Assembly (NCBI RefSeq): GCF_003933245.1
Contig: NZ_QUSX01000001.1
Span: forward strand, 1,302,001 to 1,366,000
Reading direction: 5' to 3'
DNA length: 64,000 nt
Source of the DNA: Maribacter algicola
GTDB lineage: Bacteria; Bacteroidota; Bacteroidia; Flavobacteriales; Flavobacteriaceae
The translations under genes were made by a program, and so were the position numbers. Below are positions 42,703-51,169 of the stretch, piece by piece. The notes under the pieces were generated by a model. It saw only the letters and a program-made list of their open reading frames with translations. It searched no databases and was not told the origin of the DNA. Position 1 is the stretch's first letter; each line of letters opens with the position of its first letter.

Positions 42703-44826
42703 CTACGGGTTCAAGGCAAAAGCAATGATTTTATTCCCTTTTTTGGCACCTAGTTTTTCCCCGCCACAGGCGATGGCAATATACTGTTTTCCATTAAACT
42801 CATACATGGCGGGAGTAGCGAAAGCGGGAGCAGGCAGCTCATGTTCCCAAATAAGGCTACCATTTTCCTTGTCAAACACCCTAAAATAACCATCCCGAGT
42901 GGCCGCAATGAACAGCAATCCGTTTTCGGTCACCACGGCACCGCCATAATTTTCCGTTCCGGTTCCTATACCCTCATCCCCCAACTCCGGAGTGTTGCCA
43001 AAGGGAATGGACCATTTAAAGTTTCCGGTATTCAAATCGATGGCATGCATCGTACCCCAAGGCGGTGAAATCCCAGGTAGCCCCTTGCTGTCCAAAAACT
43101 TGGTGTATCCGGCATGTTTGTATCGCTCCTGAACGGTATCTTGGGGCACATTTTCCGAAGCAACGGAATGTTTTATTTCCTCATCAAATAGAAAGGCGAG
43201 GAGGGCCTCCATTTCCTGTTTTGAAAGCTGGGGAAAACCCGTCATCATGCCCTTTCCGTTGGTAATGATCTGTGAAACTTCGTTTTTTTCCTTCCGTAGT
43301 TGCAGGTCAAGCAACGAGGGATAACCACTGCCCACATTTCCTTTTCTATCCGGTTGATGACAGGTTACGCAATATTTGTGATAGGTACTTTCGCCCAAGG
43401 GCCCGTCATAAGCCTCTTCATTATTTTCAATAACACCCAGCATCCAAGCCATTTCGTTGGAATTAACATAAAGAATTCCGTCTTCGGGATCCACAGAGGC
43501 CCCGCCCCATTCTGCCGCACCATCGTATCCGGGCAACAACAAAACAGGTTCCGTATTAGGAGGTGCATACTGACTTTTGTTTGCAGATTTAAATTTTGAT
43601 GCCAACTCTTCCTTGTTTTTGGCAAAAGGACTGATGTCCGCTTCCGTTAGGTCTTGGGATTGACGTGCAAAGGGTTTTGGTCGTATGGGTATCGGTTGTG
43701 TGGGCCAGGCTTCTTCGCCCTCTAACAATGATTTGGGCACGGTCACTTCTTCAATGTCAAACAAGGGCTCTCCGGTCAATCGGTTAAAGACATACACATA
43801 CCCTTGTTTGGTCACTTGGGCCACAGCGGGAATTTTTTTACCCTCCCGTTCCACCATCAACAGGTTGGGCGGAGCGGGCGGATCACGATCCCAAATATCG
43901 TGATGGGTGAACTGAAAGTGCCAAAGCCGCTCCCCGGTATTTGCGTTCAGTGCCAAAAGTGAATTTGAAAACAGGTTCTGTCCAAGACGGACACCTCCGT
44001 AAAAGTCGGGAGCGGCGGAGCCCGTAGGCACATAAATGATTTCAGCCTCCTCGTCTACCGCCATACCTGCCCAGTTATTGGCACCGCCCACAATGGAACC
44101 TTTATACGCCGTGGAATCTTCCCATGTTTCATAACCATACTCTCCAGGATGTGGAATGGTGTGAAAGGACCATTCAAGTTTGCCCGTAATTACATTAAAG
44201 GCCATAATATCCCCAGGAGCGGCCCCTGCCCCTTCGGAAACCCTTAGCGGCATGACGATCAAATCCTTAAAAACAGTGCCAGGGGTATTGGAAATGACGA
44301 ACTTGTTTTCGGCGCTTTTTCGCATACCGGAACGTAAATCCACCTTTCCTCCCAACCCAAAAGTCGGGATGGGTTTACCGGTTAAGGCATCCAGAGCGAA
44401 TAGGAAAGCTCCTCGAGTACATAGTATTCTTTTGTCCTCACCTTTGGACCAATAGGATACGCCTCTGCTTGTGGAATGCCAGACTTTAACGGAATCCCCA
44501 AACTGCCAGATTTCTTCTCCCGTTCCGGCATGGAGCGCCACTACGCGAAGTGCCGCTGTAACCCCATAGAGCATGGAATCCACAACGATAGGATTCATCT
44601 GCATTTGCCCCCAATCTTCAGATTCATAGGTCCAAGCCACTTTGAGGGATGTAACATTTTCTTTGGTAATCTGGGACAACGTAGAAAAATGAGTCCTTCC
44701 TGGATCGCCCAAATAGGAAGACCACGTAGCATACTCCTTCTGGATAGGCGCTTGCTTTTTATTTTCTTCACAGGAACCTATTCCCAATATAAGAAGCAAT
44801 AGACCTATTATTTTCAGCGACTGCAT
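42703..44826 (-). CDS. PQQ-dependent membrane-bound dehydrogenase (quinoprotein) with cytochrome c insert, lipoprotein
   Basis: 707 residues from ATG at 44826. Lipoprotein signal with ILGIGSC (Cys19). The eight-bladed PQQ propeller begins at WSSYLGDPGRTHFSTL; tryptophan-docking repeats such as NANTGERLWHFQFTHHDIWDRDPP (as NANTGERLWHF and DIWDRDPPAPP) are typical of the glucose/quinate dehydrogenase class. A cytochrome c domain (YCVTCH at 485-490, later GMMTGFPQLS with the Met ligand) is inserted between blades, at about 475-570. Such enzymes oxidise sugars or alcohols in the periplasm and pass electrons onward through heme. It is the last gene of the minus-strand operon; the kinase-like gene ends 33 bp upstream. 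Substrate unknown. Confidence 0.9.
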   Translation of the reverse strand: MQSLKIIGLLLLILGIGSCEENKKQAPIQKEYATWSSYLGDPGRTHFSTLSQITKENVTSLKVAWTYESEDWGQMQMNPIVVDSMLYGVTAALRVVALHAGTGEEIWQFGDSVKVWHSTSRGVSYWSKGEDKRILCTRGAFLFALDALTGKPIPTFGLGGKVDLRSGMRKSAENKFVISNTPGTVFKDLIVMPLRVSEGAGAAPGDIMAFNVITGKLEWSFHTIPHPGEYGYETWEDSTAYKGSIVGGANNWAGMAVDEEAEIIYVPTGSAAPDFYGGVRLGQNLFSNSLLALNANTGERLWHFQFTHHDIWDRDPPAPPNLLMVEREGKKIPAVAQVTKQGYVYVFNRLTGEPLFDIEEVTVPKSLLEGEEAWPTQPIPIRPKPFARQSQDLTEADISPFAKNKEELASKFKSANKSQYAPPNTEPVLLLPGYDGAAEWGGASVDPEDGILYVNSNEMAWMLGVIENNEEAYDGPLGESTYHKYCVTCHQPDRKGNVGSGYPSLLDLQLRKEKNEVSQIITNGKGMMTGFPQLSKQEMEALLAFLFDEEIKHSVASENVPQDTVQERYKHAGYTKFLDSKGLPGISPPWGTMHAIDLNTGNFKWSIPFGNTPELGDEGIGTGTENYGGAVVTENGLLFIAATRDGYFRVFDKENGSLIWEHELPAPAFATPAMYEFNGKQYIAIACGGEKLGAKKGNKIIAFALNP

Positions 44827-44859
44827 AGCATGTGTATTTACTTTAAAGGTAGCCAAATC

Positions 44860-45723
44860 CTAAAAACAGGTAGACAAAATTCTTTTGACGGGAGCAGTAT
44901 ACGAAGCACCAAAAAGGTTGAGGTGGACTAACAAATAGTATAGCTGATAAATATCCTTTCTTTCTTCTTCCCCAGGTTCGGGAGGAATGATTTCGCGATA
45001 CGAATTGTAAAAGGAATCCCCAAAACCGCCAAAAAGATGGGTCATGGCAATATCTACCTCATAATGGCCATAATAGATGGCCGGGTCTATCAAAAACGGA
45101 ATACCATCCTTTGAAATCAAAAAATTACCGCTCCACAAATCCCCATGTAACAAAGAGGGTTTTATGTTGGGAAACAAGTTGCTGCACATCGTATCCATTT
45201 TTCCTTCCGAAGGGATATCGGTTTTCAGCAAGAGTCCCTTCTCAAATGCCAGTTTTAGTTGAGGAAGCAGTCGTTCCTGCACATAAAATGAAGTCCAATC
45301 CTGGTGCGATTTGTTCGATTGATACAAACTGCCGATGAAATTGTCCTCCTCCCACCCAAATGTACGGGTATTGGATGTTTGGTGCAACAGGGCCAGTTGG
45401 CGACCAAAAAGTGCCATTTCTTTTGAAGTTGCAGTCTTACTTTCAACATATTCCATCAGGAAAAAAGCACCTTCATTGTATGGTTCTACCTGAAAGGACC
45501 GTGGGGCGGCGATTGTATTGGTTTTCAAGAGCTCCTGGAGCCCTTTTTTCTCGGCCTGGAACATCACAAGGGCCTTGTTTCCCCCGTTGATTTTACAGAA
45601 GAATTTTTCGGTTTCGGATTCCAAAAGATAGGCCCTAGAGATGTCCCCTCCGGAAATAGGGGAAACCCGCTCTATTTTTGTGCATAGTAAGTAGTTTAGA
45701 TATGCAATCAATTCTTTGTCCAA
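44860..45723 (-). CDS. Fructosamine kinase-like protein
   Basis: 287 residues. Start is TTG at 45723; an in-frame stop just upstream (the stop of the previous gene) and no ATG before residue 54 support this. Protein-kinase-like fold of the fructosamine-3-kinase/APH class: SGGDISRAYLL near 24-35, Lys44 region FFCKINGG, the catalytic motif LLHGDLWSGNFL (191-202) and FLIDPAIYYGH with Asp213. Family members phosphorylate sugar adducts on proteins so that they fall off (deglycation) or small sugar-like substrates. Starts 6 bp after the PqqB-like gene and so is in the same operon. Confidence 0.88.
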   Translation of the reverse strand: MDKELIAYLNYLLCTKIERVSPISGGDISRAYLLESETEKFFCKINGGNKALVMFQAEKKGLQELLKTNTIAAPRSFQVEPYNEGAFFLMEYVESKTATSKEMALFGRQLALLHQTSNTRTFGWEEDNFIGSLYQSNKSHQDWTSFYVQERLLPQLKLAFEKGLLLKTDIPSEGKMDTMCSNLFPNIKPSLLHGDLWSGNFLISKDGIPFLIDPAIYYGHYEVDIAMTHLFGGFGDSFYNSYREIIPPEPGEEERKDIYQLYYLLVHLNLFGASYTAPVKRILSTCF

Positions 45724-45729
45724 ACCCGC

Positions 45730-46683
45730 TTATAATTTTAGGGACACGCCCTCTCTTGCTATTTGAAAACCTTCCAGCAGCACTTTTTTTGTTTGGTGAG
45801 AATCCGGATTCAACAATGGGTTTGTATGGTTGAAATGTATGAAATAGACCTTGTTTTTTTCGGATTCGGAAAAATCTTTAAACGTTTCCATACTTTCAAT
45901 GACGAAGGGATGGGGAATTTCTAAGATATCCCTATAATCAATTTCTTCGGCATCAAAAAATGTGGCATCTATAAAAGCATAGTCCACAGTTTTGATTTCT
46001 TCCCGAATGTCCTTTTCCCACTTTTCCCATTTGTCTATATCCGGAATAAACAACAAGGTTTTGTTGGGACCGACAACCTTATATCCCACGGTCTCTGAAT
46101 ACTCGTCCCGATGCGGAACGACAAAAGGAACGATGGCCAATTGATCCGATATTTGAACCGATTTTTCATTTTCTGTTGGAACAAGTCTTATGTTGTTATT
46201 TGCGACCAACTGTCCCCAAGGCCCATTTTCTGTCAAAAACCGATGCATTTTAGGCATTGTATATACCGATATATTTTTGGTGTTTGCGGCCTCCTTCCCA
46301 AGATACATGAGACCACTATAGTGGCCAATATGGGCATGGGTCAGAAAGATACCGTCTGGGTAATCATTTTGCTTAAAATGCGCCATTTCGCGCAATGCCC
46401 TTATTTGGGTTGGTAGGTCTGGTGTGGCCTCGATAAGGATTGTTTGGTTATTTTTAAAATCGACGACGCCCAGGGAAACGACCTTTCTGGAATGGTCGCC
46501 TTTTTCAAAAAGTGGCGCACAACACTCTTTTTCGCAGCCAATGTGCGGGCTTCCCCCGTCCTGGGCCGTTCCCAAAACAAACACTCTCACTCCTTCATTT
46601 TCATTGGTGACAAGTGAAGCCTGCGCAAAGTTGAGGTGTGGCAGAAGGAAAAGAATAGCGATATTTAAGCAACCAAACCTCAA
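45730..46683 (-). CDS. PqqB-like metallo-hydrolase, exported
   Basis: 317 residues from TTG at 46683; an in-frame stop lies upstream. The signal peptide (MRFGCLNIAILFLLPHLNFAQ) makes it periplasmic. The family opening VRVFVLGTAQDGGSPHIGC is PqqB-like (PQQ synthesis protein B). The metal-binding signature HxHxDH appears as THAHIGH (His116, His118, Gly120, His121), so the Asp is replaced by Gly. Other MBL features: LLFIPDIDKWE and FIHFNHTN near the end. PqqB itself is cytoplasmic; an exported form with an altered site next to a PQQ enzyme suggests a related but different role. It starts 4 bp after the S10 peptidase stop. Confidence 0.8.
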   Translation of the reverse strand: MRFGCLNIAILFLLPHLNFAQASLVTNENEGVRVFVLGTAQDGGSPHIGCEKECCAPLFEKGDHSRKVVSLGVVDFKNNQTILIEATPDLPTQIRALREMAHFKQNDYPDGIFLTHAHIGHYSGLMYLGKEAANTKNISVYTMPKMHRFLTENGPWGQLVANNNIRLVPTENEKSVQISDQLAIVPFVVPHRDEYSETVGYKVVGPNKTLLFIPDIDKWEKWEKDIREEIKTVDYAFIDATFFDAEEIDYRDILEIPHPFVIESMETFKDFSESEKNKVYFIHFNHTNPLLNPDSHQTKKVLLEGFQIAREGVSLKL

Positions 46684-46687
46684 CCTA

Positions 46688-48190
46688 TTATTGGGTTAAA
46701 AATGCCCGAATATCCTCCGACAGTTTTTTTAGATCGGGCTCATGGGTGTACATCATATGGCCGGCCTCATAATACTTCATGGAGACCCTTTCGGTGACAA
46801 TGCCATTTCGGGCAAATGTATATTCGGCATCAAAAAAAGGCGTTATAAGATCGTAATAGCCGTTGGCCACCAGTACCTTCATTTCTGGGTTGCGCCTCAT
46901 GGTCTCACCTAGAAAAGGGGCCGTGTTCACGGGCATTGGCTCCCAATAGGCATCATCGGGCGCGGTGCGCCATCGCCATCCCTCGCCACCTCCGGAGGTA
47001 ATATAAGGCCGGTCCATGTCAATTTTTAAATCGGTCGCAAAATAGTGGTTGATACCTGCTGTATAGGCCGCACCTATTTGATAGCTTGCCGGATCACCTA
47101 AATGGGGCCTTTCGGCTACATCATCGGATTCATCGCCCATAAACCTACCGTCCAAACGACCAATGGCCAACCCTTTGTCCTCCAAGAGTTTTTTCTGAAA
47201 TCGTTCTACTAGAATGCGCAAGTTAGATTTAAGTATATAGTCCTTGTCCAGCCCTGTAAAATAACTGAGCTTTTGGGCGATTTCATCCTTTTCCGCATTG
47301 TCCAATAGATTTCCCTTGTACAGGGCCTTGGTGTAATCGCCATAGGTAAATTCCCTACACTCCTTTACAAAGGCTTCCAAAGTTTTGCCTTCTCCGGCTT
47401 TTTTATGGTACCAAGCGGTGGCGGCCATACTTGGCAAATAGGTAATATAGGATGTAATGTTATAATGGATAGAGGTAGAACCGGCATAATCCAAAGCCTG
47501 GGAAATGAGGATCATACCATTGAGCGCCATATTTTGACCCGAGCTTTCCAAGGCGTTACCCAAATAGGCGGCCCTTGTGGTACCGTAACTTTCACCGGCC
47601 AAATATTTGGGAGAGAACCAGCGTCCGTTATCCGTGACCCATTTCCGTATAAATTGCGCGAAGGAGGCAACATCCTCATTGAGCCCATAAAAGTCCTTTC
47701 CCTTTCCTTTTCCCACCAATTGACTATACCCTGTGCCTACTGGGTCGATAAAAACAAGATCGGTAAGGTCCAAAAGGCCGTGTTCATTGGTCACAAGATT
47801 ATAAGGAGCGGCACCATCGTCCTTCTTGGCTTCTGAATCCACTTTTATGATTTTGGGCCCAAAAAGGCCCATGTGTAGCCATACAGAGGCAGAACCCGGA
47901 CCACCATTAAAAATAAAGGTGACAGGTCTTGTTTTAACATCCCCTACAGGATTTTTGGTGTAGGCAACCGACCAAAAAGTAGCTATGGAGTCCCCTGCTT
48001 TGTTGGTCAAAAATGTTTCCTTGGCCTTCGCTTTATAATTGATGGTCTTTCCTCCGAACACACCCTGATGGAGGGTTTCAAACGTCCTTGCCTTGGGAAT
48101 GGGTTTTTCGATTTCCTCTTTATCATCGGTCTGCGAAAGGACAAAAAGGCTTGAGGTAAACAAGAGGGCAAAAAGCGCTAATTTTTTCAT
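46688..48190 (-). CDS. Serine carboxypeptidase-like protein (peptidase S10)
   Basis: 500 residues, signal peptide MKKLALFALLFTSSLFVLSQ. Oxyanion-hole motif TFIFNGGPGSAS (91-102), nucleophile in AGESYG (Ser201), Asp447 in NGYYDLITP and His478 in YEAGHMMY. The triad is complete. Family members release C-terminal residues from peptides, usually at acid pH; here it should act in the periplasm or outside. First gene of a four-gene operon with PqqB-like, kinase-like and quinoprotein genes, and divergent from the glycan operon at 48282 (91-bp shared upstream region). Confidence 0.9.
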   Translation of the reverse strand: MKKLALFALLFTSSLFVLSQTDDKEEIEKPIPKARTFETLHQGVFGGKTINYKAKAKETFLTNKAGDSIATFWSVAYTKNPVGDVKTRPVTFIFNGGPGSASVWLHMGLFGPKIIKVDSEAKKDDGAAPYNLVTNEHGLLDLTDLVFIDPVGTGYSQLVGKGKGKDFYGLNEDVASFAQFIRKWVTDNGRWFSPKYLAGESYGTTRAAYLGNALESSGQNMALNGMILISQALDYAGSTSIHYNITSYITYLPSMAATAWYHKKAGEGKTLEAFVKECREFTYGDYTKALYKGNLLDNAEKDEIAQKLSYFTGLDKDYILKSNLRILVERFQKKLLEDKGLAIGRLDGRFMGDESDDVAERPHLGDPASYQIGAAYTAGINHYFATDLKIDMDRPYITSGGGEGWRWRTAPDDAYWEPMPVNTAPFLGETMRRNPEMKVLVANGYYDLITPFFDAEYTFARNGIVTERVSMKYYEAGHMMYTHEPDLKKLSEDIRAFLTQ

Positions 48191-48281
48191 AGGATATGGA
48201 TATAAAAAGGGTTTTGGAAGATAATCATTTCATTTAAAATTTGTTGTACATTTCGAGCCTAAACCTAACCATCCAAATGGT

Positions 48282-49388
48282 ATGTCGCAATTCGCCAAAC
48301 CATTGACTCAACGCCTGTATTCTCTGGATGTTTTCAGAGGATTCATAATGTTCCTGCTTATAGCTGAGGCTGCAGGTTTCCATGAAAGCTTCGCGAGTTT
48401 AACGGAAGGCACTTCTTTTTATCCACTGGCACTACAATTGCATCACCATCCATGGAACGGCCTTCGTTTCTGGGACCTCATACAGCCCTTTTTTATGTTT
48501 ATCGTTGGGGTGGCCATGCCTTTTTCCTTTAAAAAACGCCTGGAAATGGGGAACAGAAAGGAATTGAACAAACATATTGCCATGCGATGCTTAAAGTTGT
48601 TCCTATTTGGGGTGTTGTTACACTGTGTCTACAGCCATGGTCCGGTATGGGAACTATGGAATGTTTTGGTACAGTTGGCATTCACAATCCTGATTGCCTA
48701 CGCCATTATGCGTAAAAAAGCCACCTTTCAAATAGGGTTTTCACTGTTCCTTTTATTGCTGACGGAAATATTATATAGAAGCTATAATCCAGAAGCTCCC
48801 TATGCTCAAGGACACGAAACATTTGGTTCATGGGTAGATTTTCTGGTCATGGGGAAGGTAAACAACGGATATTGGGTATTTATAAACTTTTTGCCAACTG
48901 CCGCCCATACTATCTGGGGAGTAGTCTGTGGCCAACTATTGCTGAACGCTTCTGCACAAACCAATAAGGTAAGGAACTTCCTTTTTTGGGGAGTTTTGGC
49001 AACCGTCCTAGGGTTTGCTCTGGATTTTTTTGATATTACACCGATTATAAAACGCATAGCGACCACTTCTTTTACGCTGGCCTCGGGTGGCATTTCCATC
49101 TTGGCACTTGCTTTTTTCTATTGGGTAATCGATGTGAAAGGATACAAGAAAAAATGGCTTCAATTTTTTGCGGTCGTAGGCACCAACTCCATTTTCATCT
49201 ATTTGTTTGCTGAGACCTTTGGACATTTGATTTTCAGGGAATTCGAGATTCTCTGGAACACGGGTCTTTTTCATGCGCTGGATATACATAAGGATTGGAT
49301 ATTGGTTTTGGAATCCTTGTTAATTCTGCTATTTTTATGGTATATCACATATTATCTGGACAAACGAAAGATTTATTTTAAAGTCTAG
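48282..49388 (+). CDS. DUF5009/HGSNAT-like membrane acetyltransferase
   Basis: 368 residues with about 9-10 membrane helices. N-terminal RLYSLDVFRGFIMFLLIAE and the conserved HHHPWNGLRFWDLIQPFFMFIVGVAMPFSF (read as HHHPWNGLRFWDLIQPFF and MFIVGVAMPFSF) match the heparan-alpha-glucosaminide N-acetyltransferase/NagX-like family. The family transfers an acetyl group from cytoplasmic acetyl-CoA to a sugar on the other side of the membrane. It is followed 29 bp later by a PIG-L deacetylase and then a DUF1080 protein, suggesting work on amino-sugar glycans. The acceptor is unknown. Confidence 0.85.
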   Translation: MSQFAKPLTQRLYSLDVFRGFIMFLLIAEAAGFHESFASLTEGTSFYPLALQLHHHPWNGLRFWDLIQPFFMFIVGVAMPFSFKKRLEMGNRKELNKHIAMRCLKLFLFGVLLHCVYSHGPVWELWNVLVQLAFTILIAYAIMRKKATFQIGFSLFLLLLTEILYRSYNPEAPYAQGHETFGSWVDFLVMGKVNNGYWVFINFLPTAAHTIWGVVCGQLLLNASAQTNKVRNFLFWGVLATVLGFALDFFDITPIIKRIATTSFTLASGGISILALAFFYWVIDVKGYKKKWLQFFAVVGTNSIFIYLFAETFGHLIFREFEILWNTGLFHALDIHKDWILVLESLLILLFLWYITYYLDKRKIYFKV

Positions 49389-49417
49389 AAGCGGACAGGG
49401 ACCAAAAAACATGTATC

Positions 49418-50245
49418 ATGCAAAAACATCAACTATACAGAAATCAAGTGCTAAGACAAGGGCTATTTACGTTGCTTGTCATTTTACTGGCGGGACCCAT
49501 TTCATGTGCCCAAAAGCCCTATGAAGGAAAGGTGTTGCTGGCGGTTTTTGCACATCCAGATGATGAAAGTACGGTCTCTCCCATATTGGCCAAATATGCA
49601 AGGGAAGGAGCCAAGGTACATTTGGTCGTAGTTACGGATGGTAGGTATGGCACCAACGATTTCCATGACCACAAGGCCGGGGATGAATTGGTCGTTACCC
49701 GAAGGGAAGAAATGAAATGTGCCGCAGCATTGTTGGGGGTAGAGTTGATACATCTAAATTTTCACGATCAGCTTAGGGCGGGTGAAGGCTATGACGGACA
49801 TGTTCCCCATGCCAGGGAAATGGTGAAGCAATTGAACGATATTGTTGAAAGGATAAAACCCAATGCCATCATTACTTGGGGCCCTGATGGCGGTTCCACG
49901 CACATGGACCACAGGCTTGTTGGCGCCTCTGTCACACAAGTGTACCTAAGCAAGGATTGGCAAAAGCCCATGTCCCTATACTTTTATGGCACACCAGTGG
50001 AAAACATCGATGATGCGGAAGGAAAAACCTTAAGGGGTCAAGCGAGTAAATTTTTAAGGACGAAAGTTTCCTATACCGATGAAGATTTGGAAATGGCCGC
50101 TAAATCCTACCGATGCCATTACAGCCAAATCGACCCTATGTTAACGGAAGCGGATTTTATTGAACGAAAGTCCAGGAAAGGAAAGTTTGTATACTTAAGA
50201 AAGTTTGAAGCACCAAAATCCGATTCCGATTCGGTTTTTGAATAG
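49418..50245 (+). CDS. PIG-L family N-acetylglucosaminyl deacetylase-like, exported
   Basis: 275 residues, N-terminal signal with possible lipobox (GPISC, Cys30). Zn site: AHPDDE (His46, Asp49 region) and HMDH (His162, Asp164, His165). Family name comes from GlcNAc-PI deacetylase; bacterial members also act on mycothiol- or bacillithiol-type precursors and antibiotics. Being exported and between an acetyltransferase-like and a glycoside-directed protein, it is more likely a glycan deacetylase, though this is inference. 21 bp before the next gene. Confidence 0.88.
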   Translation: MQKHQLYRNQVLRQGLFTLLVILLAGPISCAQKPYEGKVLLAVFAHPDDESTVSPILAKYAREGAKVHLVVVTDGRYGTNDFHDHKAGDELVVTRREEMKCAAALLGVELIHLNFHDQLRAGEGYDGHVPHAREMVKQLNDIVERIKPNAIITWGPDGGSTHMDHRLVGASVTQVYLSKDWQKPMSLYFYGTPVENIDDAEGKTLRGQASKFLRTKVSYTDEDLEMAAKSYRCHYSQIDPMLTEADFIERKSRKGKFVYLRKFEAPKSDSDSVFE

Positions 50246-50266
50246 CATACCAAATACCAAAATGGG

Positions 50267-51169
50267 ATGAAAATTTATAAATCACTTCTTTTTTTCAAAT
50301 ATTTTGGAACTAGACCAACATATTTGATTTTGCCACTTTTATTGGCTATATATTCCAGCGCCATATCCCAAAAAACAATTGATGAAGGATGGGCAACACT
50401 TTTTAACGGAAAGGATTTGAAAGGTTGGACCACCAAAATCCATCATTACGAGGTATTTGACAATTACGGGGACACTTTTAGGGCAGAGGATGGCATCATA
50501 AAGGTCAGATACGACCAGTATGAAGGTTTGTTCAACGATCGCTTTGGACATCTATATTATGACCAACCGTATTCCTATTTTCATTTATCTTTGGAATATC
50601 GATTTGTGGGTGAACTTTTCCCCGGGGCTCCTGACTATACTCTTTTAAATAGTGGAGTGATGTTTCATTCCCAAGACCCCAGAACCATTCTTAAAGAACA
50701 AGATTGGCCTATATCTGTAGAAATGCAATTCTTGGCCGGCGTTGAGAAAGGAAAAGAACGGCCTACAGGGAATATGTGCTCCCCCGGAACAGATATCTTT
50801 TATAAAGGAATTTTAGACCCCAACCATTGTGTCAATTCGATTTCAAAAACCTATTTTGGCGACCAATGGATAAAAGCGGAGCTTATCGTCTTTGGAGATT
50901 CCTTGGTTAAGCATATCATCAATGGCAAAACCGTTTTGGAATACTCAAAACCTCAAATGGGGGGAGGGGTCGTCAATGGTTATGATTCTAATATTTTTAA
51001 CCCGGGGACTCCCTTGAAGGAAGGTTTTATAGCTTTACAAAGTGAAGGTCAGCCAATCGACTTTAGAAACATAAAAATAAAGAACCTAAAAGGTTGCATG
51101 GATCCAAAGGCTGTCAACTATAAGCCGTATTATATTGAGCCGGACCCAAATGGTTGTGAATTCCGTTAA
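50267..51169 (+). CDS. DUF1080 (3-keto-disaccharide hydrolase) exported protein
   Basis: 300 residues. Signal segment at about 18-35 (TYLILPLLLAIYSSAISQ). Concanavalin-like DUF1080 domain (about 40-265): WATLFNGKDLKGWTTK, FHLSLEYRF, NSGVMFHSQDP, VEMQFLAG, and the end GFIALQSEGQPIDFRNIKIK. This fold cleaves 3-keto-glycosides or similar sugars. The last 30 residues have GCMDPKAVNYKPYYI and a terminal Cys, a pattern also seen at C-termini of other Bacteroidota surface proteins (GC-x-DP-x-A-x-NY-x-P). The stop TAA at 51167 touches the stop of the converging S41 gene directly. Confidence 0.87.
   Translation: MKIYKSLLFFKYFGTRPTYLILPLLLAIYSSAISQKTIDEGWATLFNGKDLKGWTTKIHHYEVFDNYGDTFRAEDGIIKVRYDQYEGLFNDRFGHLYYDQPYSYFHLSLEYRFVGELFPGAPDYTLLNSGVMFHSQDPRTILKEQDWPISVEMQFLAGVEKGKERPTGNMCSPGTDIFYKGILDPNHCVNSISKTYFGDQWIKAELIVFGDSLVKHIINGKTVLEYSKPQMGGGVVNGYDSNIFNPGTPLKEGFIALQSEGQPIDFRNIKIKNLKGCMDPKAVNYKPYYIEPDPNGCEFR

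Noticed and set aside
49411..49413. Earlier ATG for the PIG-L gene
   Set aside because: It is in a different frame; the ATG at 49418 gives the signal peptide and the correct product.
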